Source: an uncultured Alphaproteobacteria bacterium
GTDB taxonomy: Bacteria > Pseudomonadota > Alphaproteobacteria > RF32 > CAG-239
DNA length: 64,000 nt
Direction of reading: 5' to 3'
NCBI GenBank assembly: GCA_934271715.1
Contig: CAKQRZ010000002.1
Location: forward strand, 1-64,000
Shown piece by piece: positions 42,646-49,537 of this stretch. Every line of letters begins with the position of its first letter. Position 1 is the first letter of the stretch. The notes beneath the pieces were generated by a model, which did no database searches, was not told the origin of the DNA, and saw only the letters and a list, made by a program, of their open reading frames with translations. The position numbers and the translations under genes were made by a program.

Positions 42646-44588
42646 TATTTTTCCTCTCTGTAATTGCCGATTATCAGCTGCCACAAAATTCTTTTGGCCG
42701 GCTGCAAATTAAAAGTCAGATATCTTCTGCTCAAATACGGTAAAAAAGTTAATTTAATAACCTTCAGCCCTCGCATTTTGAGCTTTAGCGGCGAAGCCAG
42801 AACCAATATCAGTTTTTGCGGAAACGTAAACCAGCTGGCTTGTTTCAGCAATTTTAAGGCTTTCATCGGGTGTAAAAGCTCGCCTTTGCCGCAGGCATAA
42901 ACCGTCAGCGGCACATATTTTGTATGTGCGCTGTCTTCGCCGAAACGGATTTCTTTCATATTTTTAAAGTCGTCTTTATCGGGATTCGCTAAAAAGCAGT
43001 TGATGTATTCTACAATGTCGGTTCCGGAAAGGCAGATATCTTGGCCTTTAAACAATTCATTGATTTCTTTGCAAAATGACAAGGCGCCTTTTTCTATGTC
43101 TTTATAGCAGCGGCTGCGGGTAACTTCATAGCTTGACGGATTTTCTTCATAAACAGGTTTGCCGTTATGCAGATTTTTTATCGGATATTCGGGGCTGGTT
43201 ATTAAAAACTCCATAAAATTCCAGTTGGTCGTAAAAATTTTGCAGCTTCCGGTTTCAGGTTCCGTATTTTCTAGGTAGCAGTTATTTTCCATAACCGTTT
43301 GCTCCGGCAGGTTTAAAATGCTCCAATACATTCCGCAGACAGGGTTGGGCAGGGCGCTTTGAATTAAACGCTGAGATGAAAATTCGCCGGTAACCGTATC
43401 AATAATGCCGATTTTTTGATTTTTACCGCCGGCCAGCGCTTGGGCATATTCGGCATAACCGGCAAAGGCCTTGCGGGCAAGCGGCATAATAGTTTGAATG
43501 TGGTTTTGGATAAACTTATGATAATCTTTAGGCTTAATTAAATCCGCCTCTGCTAAATCCTGTTTAATTTCAGGGTTTTGAGCTGCGTAATAATCAATAA
43601 TCGGACGCATCTGGTCAATCTTCTTTTTATTATATCCCAAGCGGTAGATTAAATTGATGTACCGCGGCGCATAAATATAGTCATTGGGCAGCGGAGCAGC
43701 GAAAGTGTTGTAAATTTTTTGCAGCAGATAGCCGTCGCGGGCAACAAAAAGCAAGTGCTTCAGCCCGAGATTCTGCTCTTGTTTTTTAATATGCCTCGTA
43801 TAGCCGTAAGCACTTGGTCCGGCGTATTTCCAGCCTAAATCATACCAATAATCAGGTGTGTTTTCCGCATATTGAAGTTTTTTCCAATGATAAGCCTGCA
43901 GAGCCAGCAAAATAGAAAGCCCGAGGCTTCTTTGGTTTTTTCTGACCAAGGCTTCAAAATGTTTAGCCTTAATAAACTGCGAGGTTATTTGCTCATATAA
44001 AAAGGCCTGTAAACCCAGCTTTTTAGGTGTTTTATAATCAGATTTAGGGTTGTCGCCGATGTGGAAAATATCTTGAGGCTCAGCGGCGTAATCCTGCAGA
44101 ATCTGTCTGAACAGCGAGCCTTTCGTTTTGGTTTTGTTAAGCTCTCCCGAAACATAAATTTTATCAAAACCGGTATAGCCGCAGCCTTTTAATATTTCAG
44201 CTAAAAACTGCGACGGCAGATACATGTCCGAGGCAATTACAATAGTCTTTTTCTGCGCGGCGGCGTAATCGTAAATTTCTTTCAGCTCCGGATTAGGGCG
44301 CAAAACCTGTTTTTCCAGCTCGGTTTCTAAAGATTTTGCAGCTTTAAAACGCTCGTCAATCTCTGCATAAATTTCTTCAAAAGTAATGTCTTCTTTTTGC
44401 GGATTGTGCAGGCGCGCTTCTTGTTCGGCAGCCATGCGGGCAAGGGCAAATCCCGAAAGGCTGTGCATTTTTTCCAGATGTAAAAATAAATCCGCAGGCT
44501 TAAAATACGGACGGACCAGCAATGTATCAAAAATATCAAAAGATATGATTTTATGCCTGTCTATATGCTTTTTTATTTTGGTTAACAT
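42645..44588 (-). CDS. HAD-headed glycan cluster protein
   Basis: 647 residues from the ATG at 44588; an ATG further upstream would add 11 residues. The N-terminal 210 residues are a HAD domain: IISFDIFDTLLVRPYFKPAD, IVIASDMYLPSQFLAEILKG, IFHIGDNPKSDYKTPKKLG. The remainder shares with the 1261-residue neighbour the HLLFVARDGYLLQKIYNTF type of segment and the LGWKYAGP region, and ends in a basic tail with hydrophobic patches. It is first in the minus-strand operon. The HAD part may phosphorylate or dephosphorylate a sugar; the larger domain's role is unknown. Confidence 0.8.
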   Translation of the reverse strand: MLTKIKKHIDRHKIISFDIFDTLLVRPYFKPADLFLHLEKMHSLSGFALARMAAEQEARLHNPQKEDITFEEIYAEIDERFKAAKSLETELEKQVLRPNPELKEIYDYAAAQKKTIVIASDMYLPSQFLAEILKGCGYTGFDKIYVSGELNKTKTKGSLFRQILQDYAAEPQDIFHIGDNPKSDYKTPKKLGLQAFLYEQITSQFIKAKHFEALVRKNQRSLGLSILLALQAYHWKKLQYAENTPDYWYDLGWKYAGPSAYGYTRHIKKQEQNLGLKHLLFVARDGYLLQKIYNTFAAPLPNDYIYAPRYINLIYRLGYNKKKIDQMRPIIDYYAAQNPEIKQDLAEADLIKPKDYHKFIQNHIQTIMPLARKAFAGYAEYAQALAGGKNQKIGIIDTVTGEFSSQRLIQSALPNPVCGMYWSILNLPEQTVMENNCYLENTEPETGSCKIFTTNWNFMEFLITSPEYPIKNLHNGKPVYEENPSSYEVTRSRCYKDIEKGALSFCKEINELFKGQDICLSGTDIVEYINCFLANPDKDDFKNMKEIRFGEDSAHTKYVPLTVYACGKGELLHPMKALKLLKQASWFTFPQKLILVLASPLKLKMRGLKVIKLTFLPYLSRRYLTFNLQPAKRILWQLIIGNYREEK

Positions 44589-44802
44589 TGTAATTGCCTT
44601 AATGTACAAAGTGTTATGCATTTATTTTTTTGTTTTCATAAGCCATTATAGTGTATGAAATAAACAATGGTTAAAATCTTATACTTTATAAGCATATTTA
44701 AGTCAAGGGTAATTGTATTTTTATTGGGTATAAAAATTTATGGTTGTAAATAATGATATAAAAAGATTGCTGTTTGAAATCTAACTTCAGCGGATTGCAA
44801 TA

Positions 44803-44831
44803 TAAAAAAAGTCCTCAAAAGAGGACTTTTT
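44803..44831. terminator. Terminator
   Basis: AAAAAGTCCTC pairs with GAGGACTTTTT, an AAAA loop and T on both strands. It stands just after the stop of the 44837 gene on minus. Confidence 0.85.
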
Positions 44832-44836
44832 ACATG

Positions 44837-45337
44837 TTACAGAACGCCGAAATAGCGGGCTTTAGCCGGAACATCATCATAATAATCACTTGCCAGCCGA
44901 TTAGTCGGATTGTCGTCAAAGCTGACTATCCAATTTTGGTCGCTTAAAGTTTTGCCGACCGCAAAATAGCAGCCTTGCAGCAGCGGCTTATCTAACAAAG
45001 ACAAGGCATTGTTTATTTGTTTGCGAAGAGGATAAATCTGTTCGCAGAAATCTTCGCGGAGCAGCAAATTTTCATCAGCAAACCTGCGATATATCATCCC
45101 TGATTCCCTAACACAGATGTAGCGCTTATCATTTTTAAACGGGTACAAGCCTTGCGGGTTATAGTTTTTTCCCTCAGCAAAGGGGAGGCGGACTAATTTG
45201 TTGCTAACCAAGCAAAGCAAATCAAACTCCGGCAGGTCAATATTCTGCGTATTGACAAAATTTATCACTTCATTGCAGCTGAGGTTATTTTTACGCATAA
45301 TCTCAGCAATTTTCTTTAAAGCTTTTTCTCTATTCAT
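44837..45337 (-). CDS. Hypothetical protein
   Basis: 166 residues, soluble. It starts MNREKALKKIAEIMRKNNLS, followed by CNEVINFVNTQ (a LexA/XRE-like short helix pair is possible but not convincing) and a middle with YICVRESGMIYRRFADENLL. The ATG follows AATTATTATT with no Shine-Dalgarno site; a TTGACA occurs about 75 bases upstream. Function unknown. Confidence 0.55.
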   Translation of the reverse strand: MNREKALKKIAEIMRKNNLSCNEVINFVNTQNIDLPEFDLLCLVSNKLVRLPFAEGKNYNPQGLYPFKNDKRYICVRESGMIYRRFADENLLLREDFCEQIYPLRKQINNALSLLDKPLLQGCYFAVGKTLSDQNWIVSFDDNPTNRLASDYYDDVPAKARYFGVL

Positions 45338-45477
45338 AATAATAATTTTAAAGTAAATAATTAAGATACTGAATCTAAATAAGCTTTTTTATCTTAAATT
45401 GTCAATGTTTTTTTAAGCGGAAATCCAAAAAATGGCTTAATATTCAGGCGGTATTGCAAAGGTTTGCTAGTCAAAAG

Positions 45478-45653
45478 TGTGTAAAAAAAACGACCGTTTA
45501 AAAGGGACAGTTTTTAGGCTGTTTTTTATAGTCTAGCAAAGGTTGCTGGAATTTGCAATAACTTTTTATATTTACGATGTTTTTTGTGGTTTTGTAAGAA
45601 TTATCAGCGTCTTATTCTGAGTGTGTAAAAATAACGGTCGTTTTTTTTACACA
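45478..45653. repeat. Inverted-repeat-bounded promoter segment, copy 2
   Basis: A perfect 21-base inverted repeat: TGTGT-A8-CGACCGTT at 45478-45498 and its complement at 45633-45653, with 134 bases between. The interior has a TTGCTG (18-base gap) TATATT promoter-like pair and a short hairpin with T-run. The right repeat ends nine bases before the AGGAGG ribosome site of the pilin-like gene. It is highly similar to 27655-27831. Confidence 0.7.
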
Positions 45654-45669
45654 ATTAAGGAGGAATAAG

Positions 45670-46356
45670 ATGTTTAAGAGTATAGAATTTTTCAAAGGAA
45701 AGAGCAGGGGGGAGGGTTCTGGATTGCTTCGCTCCGCTCGCAATGACGTCAGCAGCGTGGGGCGGTCAATGATTGAAATGCTCGGCGTGCTGGCGATAAT
45801 AGCAGTATTGTCTGTCGGTGGAATTGCCGGTTATAGCAAAGCTATGGAGAAGTATAAATTAAATAAAGTAATTGGCGAATACAGTTATTTAATTCAAGGA
45901 TTGCTGCAACATGCCGATGACCTTAAAAAACTGCCCAATAACTATAGCCTAAATAATTTAATACAAGCCTTAAACATTGTTCCGGAAGCTTGGAAAGTTG
46001 CGGGACTGTATACTGACAGTTATGGAAATCAAGTTTCTATATTTTCGCGCAGCGGATATATTGTTTTTGATATATTTTTTGGTAAAACCGGTTCTAAAGA
46101 TAATCAAAACTTTATTCATTCTTTTTCAAGTAATGCCTGCTTTGAATTTTTCCAAAATATATCACAGCCTCTTCATGAAATTCTATTTTGCAGTTGGGCA
46201 TTCCATTCTAGAGGCTCCAACACACTATATTATGGTGATAAATATTGCGGAGGAGATAAACTCTGCTTAAAAGACATAACTCTGCAGCAAATGAAAGATG
46301 CATGTTCCGCATGTTCTGCCGGCAATGAACTTTGCACCTTAACTTTGGAATTTTGA
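45670..46356 (+). CDS. Pilin-like protein with repeat in leader
   Basis: 228 residues with a strong AGGAGG site. The leader MFKSIEFFKGKSRG is followed by a short insertion from a dispersed repeat (SGLLRSARNDVSS), then GRSMIEMLGVLAIIAVLSVG with Glu5. The globular domain ends CSACSAGNELCTLTLEF, like the gene at 26346-27555. It shares its upstream region and first 15 codons with the gene at 27848. It is expected to be processed by a prepilin peptidase and inserted in the inner membrane. A terminator follows. Confidence 0.83.
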   Translation: MFKSIEFFKGKSRGEGSGLLRSARNDVSSVGRSMIEMLGVLAIIAVLSVGGIAGYSKAMEKYKLNKVIGEYSYLIQGLLQHADDLKKLPNNYSLNNLIQALNIVPEAWKVAGLYTDSYGNQVSIFSRSGYIVFDIFFGKTGSKDNQNFIHSFSSNACFEFFQNISQPLHEILFCSWAFHSRGSNTLYYGDKYCGGDKLCLKDITLQQMKDACSACSAGNELCTLTLEF

Positions 46357-46372
46357 TGGTATGCCTCATAAA

Positions 46373-46406
46373 AAAAAGCACAAAGTTTAAAAACTTTGTG
46401 CTTTTA
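46373..46406. terminator. Terminator
   Basis: AAAAGCACAAAGT pairs with ACTTTGTGCTTTT, T-run on both strands. Confidence 0.85.
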
Positions 46407-46419
46407 TTATACAGAACCG

Positions 46420-46791
46420 CTAAGCGGTTAAAAGGTCGAGACAATCAAACATAATGCGGATATGTTGTTTTGTGCCGGTAGAAATCACATCAGTAAAACC
46501 ATGAGCGCACAAAGATTTATAATCTTTAAAGCTTTCTGATTTTACCAGATTTTTAAGTCTGCACTTAACCAAAATCATAGCCATTTTATCACTGTAATGT
46601 CCGTTGACAACCTGTTCTAAGGCCAAAATTATCGAGCCTGAAATTTCATACAAACTCAGCAATATGTTTTGTACTGCTTCATCACCAAATTGCCAGCCTT
46701 CACGAATATCGTTGGCCCAGCCTGAGCGATAAACTTTCAAATCTGAAATCTGCTGCTGAACATCCTGTGTCAAAACTTTTAACTTAGCCAT
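46420..46791 (-). CDS. Hypothetical protein
   Basis: About 123 residues from the ATG at 46791 (MAKLKVLTQDVQQQISDLKV). It is helical, with EISGSIILALEQVV and a C-terminal HIRIMFDCLDLLTA. It resembles four-helix bundle proteins by pattern but matches no family I can name. A hairpin with arms AGAGGG/CCCTCT (46814-46848) lies just upstream and may affect its expression. Confidence 0.5.
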   Translation of the reverse strand: MAKLKVLTQDVQQQISDLKVYRSGWANDIREGWQFGDEAVQNILLSLYEISGSIILALEQVVNGHYSDKMAMILVKCRLKNLVKSESFKDYKSLCAHGFTDVISTGTKQHIRIMFDCLDLLTA

Positions 46792-46967
46792 AGTCAATCT
46801 GGGTTTGTTTATAGAGGGTGTGTCCTGTTACACGTCCCGTTCCCTCTGAAAGTTAATAATATAAAAAAATAATTCAAAATATAATTATCTTATAGCTTTT
46901 TTTTAGACAAAAGTCAAGAGCTGTATCTAAAATATTTTGGCAAAACTTTTTCCTTTACATTTATAAA

Positions 46968-47189
46968 AATGTTAGCTAAAGTAACAAATGGATAGGCGAT
47001 AGTCTGTCTGGGGTGTGGAAGCCTCTTGAATGAACGTCTTGTAATACAGGGACGATAAACTATGTATATGCCTTCTAGCTTTGTTGGCTGGAAGGTAGCA
47101 AAATAAGCTATGTGCATAGCTAATATGCTACACTATATTTCATTCAGTAGTTTCCAACTTCCAGCTACCTCGTCGGTGGCTATTTTTTT
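46968..47189 (+). ncRNA. Attenuator-like structured leader of the tandem pilin genes
   Basis: A promoter-like TTGGCA, 17 bases, TTTATA (46933-46961) precedes it. GCTGGAAG (47087-47094) pairs with CTTCCAGC (47158-47165), enclosing GTAGC/GCTAC and the AGCTATG/CATAGCT hairpin. A terminator AGCTACC/GGTGGCT (47163-47181) with T7 follows. Bases 47163-47165 belong to both structures, so they compete, which is the logic of an attenuator or riboswitch. The coding start is at 47221. The upstream 100 bases also contain short pairable blocks (ATAGT/ACTAT). I do not recognise a known class. Confidence 0.55.
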
Positions 47190-47220
47190 GTGTTTAACAA
47201 GAATTATGGAAGAGAAAACA

Positions 47221-47964
47221 ATGAATAATTATAATTATAACTATAAAGAACAAGCTGGCCGTTCAATGATTGAAATGCTGGGCGTGCTGGCAATTATCGG
47301 TGTGCTTTCGGTAGGCGGTATTGCCGGCTATTCTAAAGCTATGAATAAATTCAAAACTAATAAGGTTGCTGACAACGTTTCTATGTTGGTGGCAAATATT
47401 AAAACTTTATATGCTCAGCAAAAAACTTATGGCGGTTTGACAAATCAAAGCGCTGTAGATATGGGTGTGGTGCCGGATGAACTTGGAACCACTTCAAAAT
47501 TAACTAACGCCTTTAACGGCGATGTTTATATAAGTACGGCGGATAGCACAGCAGATGATGATAATAAAGCCTTTAATATCGTTTTTGACGGTTTGTCTCG
47601 CGAAGCCTGCATTACATTAGCAACAAACGACTGGGGTTCAGGCTACTCATCCGGCTTAATCGCTATGGCAGCTCAAGGTTCGGCAATCGGCAATAAGGTG
47701 CTGAGTGATAAAATCGGCTGCACCGGCGCTGAGGGGGTAAACTTTAAAACAGCTAAAAAAACAGAAGAGTCTAAGTCTGATACTAAAGGTGCAGTTGAGT
47801 CTCAGTCTTTTGCTTCATTAGAGCCTCAGGATGATACTCCGGCGGCAAAATCCGGTTATACAGCCTGTCCAGGCAACTCTATGCCGATGTCTGTAACCAA
47901 AGCAGCAACCGCTTGCAGCTGTACAAGCGGAAACACCTGCGGCATTGCGTGGAAATATTATTGA
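47221..47964 (+). CDS. Pilin-like protein with low-complexity insert
   Basis: 247 residues from the ATG at 47221 (GGAAGAG site); upstream in-frame codons run through the leader RNA and are not expected to be translated. A short leader MNNYNYNYKEQAG precedes RSMIEMLGVLAIIGVLSVGG with Glu5. The globular part matches the gene at 33853 (LSREACITLATNDWGSGYSS) but carries a roughly 45-residue polar insertion (KTEESKSDTKGAVESQSF) before the Cys-rich end ACSCTSGNTCGIAWKYY. It is the first of a tandem pair 17 bases apart. Confidence 0.85.
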   Translation: MNNYNYNYKEQAGRSMIEMLGVLAIIGVLSVGGIAGYSKAMNKFKTNKVADNVSMLVANIKTLYAQQKTYGGLTNQSAVDMGVVPDELGTTSKLTNAFNGDVYISTADSTADDDNKAFNIVFDGLSREACITLATNDWGSGYSSGLIAMAAQGSAIGNKVLSDKIGCTGAEGVNFKTAKKTEESKSDTKGAVESQSFASLEPQDDTPAAKSGYTACPGNSMPMSVTKAATACSCTSGNTCGIAWKYY

Positions 47965-47981
47965 TAATATAGGAGGATATA

Positions 47982-48617
47982 ATGAACAATTATAAATATG
48001 ATGAGCAGTCCGGACGTTCAATGATTGAAATGCTGGGCGTTCTGGCGATTATCGGTGTGCTTTCGGTAGGCGGTATTGCCGGCTATTCTAAAGCTATGAA
48101 TAAATTCAAAACCAATAAGGTTGCCGACAATGTTTCTATGCTTATAGCTAATATCAAAACATTATATGCCCAGCAAAAAGATTATACTGATTTGAGCAAC
48201 GCCAACGCTGTTTCTATGGGTGTGGTGCCGGATGAACTTGGAACTACTGCAGATTTAACTAACGCCTTTAACGGCACCGTAGTAATAAGCGAGGCCAGCA
48301 GCACGACTAATACAGATAAAAAAGCGTTTACTTTAACCTTTAACGGTTTGTCTCGTGAAGCCTGCATTACATTAGCAACAAACGATTGGGGTTCAGGCTA
48401 TTCATCCGGTTTGATTTATATTAAAGCCGCTTCAGATGAGATTACAACATATAATGATACTAGTACAGATACAGGTTTAATCGGCTGCAAAGGCGATACC
48501 AATACAGCTTGTCCTGGCGGAAGTGTGTCGGCAGTTCCGATGCCGGTTGGCACAGCGGCGACGGCTTGCGGCTGCAAAACCGGAAACAAATGTTCCATTC
48601 AATGGAAATATTACTGA
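47982..48617 (+). CDS. Pilin-like protein, second of tandem pair
   Basis: 211 residues with a TAGGAGG site. The leader MNNYKYDEQSG precedes RSMIEMLGVLAIIGVLSVGG. The first 150 residues are nearly identical to the gene before it; the divergence is in the surface loop (KAASDEITTYNDTSTDTG). It ends CGCKTGNKCSIQWKYY. The pattern of constant N-terminus and variable distal loop suggests antigenic or receptor diversification by duplication. The downstream double terminator is shared with the 33853 gene. Confidence 0.85.
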   Translation: MNNYKYDEQSGRSMIEMLGVLAIIGVLSVGGIAGYSKAMNKFKTNKVADNVSMLIANIKTLYAQQKDYTDLSNANAVSMGVVPDELGTTADLTNAFNGTVVISEASSTTNTDKKAFTLTFNGLSREACITLATNDWGSGYSSGLIYIKAASDEITTYNDTSTDTGLIGCKGDTNTACPGGSVSAVPMPVGTAATACGCKTGNKCSIQWKYY

Positions 48618-48682
48618 GTTTGGAAGATTGTGACGATTGAAAAAAAATTTATTTTTTTTGACCGCCCGAATTTTCCAAAGAT

Positions 48683-48757
48683 TGCCGTTTACTCTCACAA
48701 TAAAAAAACGGCAGTTTTTCTCCGAAACGCCCTTGCTCCTAACTGGGGCGTTTTTCT
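48683..48757 (+). terminator. Double terminator of the tandem pilin genes
   Basis: TGCCGTTT/AAACGGCA with T-run, then AACGCCC/GGGGCGTT with T-run. The sequence CTCCGAAACGCCCTTGCTCC is nearly identical to that after 34488. Confidence 0.85.
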
Positions 48758-48880
48758 TATGGATATTTAAAAAAAGAAAACCTCCAAGCCAAAGAGCAAG
48801 GAGGTAAAGAATTGTAAGATTGATATATGCAATATCAGGGTTACTTAACTTCTTTATAAAACTAAATTTAATTCGTAAAA

Positions 48881-49200
48881 GCGGGGGAGGCTCTAATCAT
48901 GATAATAAAGTTTTTTATGTCTCTTAAAATTTAAGCTCACAAATTATAAAAACTTTATTTTATGGCGCTCTAATCATAAAGGGTTCGTGTCTTTAAAAAA
49001 TCTGTAACCGAGTAATCTAAAAATGCAGAACTCTAAATGTTTGTTGGTGCTCTAATCATGCTAAAAGGGTTTTAAAAAAAAGTTATAAGACCGAGTTTTA
49101 CAATTTAATCTAAATCCTTTTAAGGTGAAGCTCTAATCATATGCAGGTTTATTAAAAAGTTTGACATCTAATTAAAGTAGAAGAGACTACCTGTCGCGAA
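48881..49200. repeat. Four-unit tandem box-hairpin array beside the tracrRNA
   Basis: The 11-mer GCTCTAATCAT occurs at 48890, 48967, 49049 and 49130 (spacing 77, 82, 81). After each box comes an arm that pairs with an arm just before the next box, and the arm sequences differ: ATAATAAAGTTTTT with AAAAACTTTATTTTAT, CATAAAGGGTTC with GAACTCTAAATG, CTAAAAGGGTTTTA with TAAATCCTTTTAAG, and GCAGGT with ACCTGT. Inside units 2-4 are partial matches to the CRISPR repeat (ACCGAG-TAATCT, and TTTGACATCTAATTAA at 49160-49175). No coding frame is plausible. Possible explanations are tandem small RNAs, degenerate tracr-like units or a protein-binding array. Confidence 0.6.
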
Positions 49201-49341
49201 TACGATTGCTATTTCTAAAAATATACATAACTATTAAATTTATGTTTACTTTATATCATGACAAAAAGCGTTTGTTAATACTTTTTTGTGTATTTTTGTC
49301 ATTTTTTTTGAAAATGTATAAAATTTAAGCAGTTATGTCCT

Positions 49342-49453
49342 AAAAAATAATGGGGGCAACGCATCGCCCCCTCATCTTACGGCATTTTCAGCCTTATTAT
49401 ATATGTGTTGACCGTCTAATTAATCTCTGAAAAAATTACGTCTTACACATAAC
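49342..49453 (-). ncRNA. tracrRNA of the type II-C CRISPR system
   Basis: The minus-strand RNA contains an anti-repeat (49407-49430) that is perfectly complementary over 24 bases to the crRNA repeat. It is followed by ACATA as a one-sided bulge and TATAAT, which pairs with the first six repeat bases. Next come AAGGCTGAAAATGCCG (nexus-type hairpin, very like the Neisseria tracrRNA) and a strong hairpin GGGGGC/GCCCCC with a T-rich end near 49341. It guides RNase III processing and loads Cas9. Its promoter is at 49460-49489. Confidence 0.9.
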
Positions 49454-49459
49454 AAGATT

Positions 49460-49489
49460 ATTATAAGAATAATTCTATTGCTTTGTCAA
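49460..49489 (-). promoter_or_regulatory. tracrRNA promoter
   Basis: On the minus strand TTGACA (49484-49489), 18 bases, TATAAT (49460-49465). The expected transcription start is near 49453, about 22 bases before the anti-repeat. Confidence 0.85.
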
Positions 49490-49537
49490 GAAAAATAATA
49501 TAATCTTTAGCATTATAAATTATTTACAGGTGGCAAA

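Noticed and set aside
48881..49200. Second CRISPR array made of GCTCTAATCAT repeats
   Set aside because: The repeated box is only 11 bases, the intervals are 66-71 bases with internal hairpins rather than spacers, and no cas genes of another type are near.
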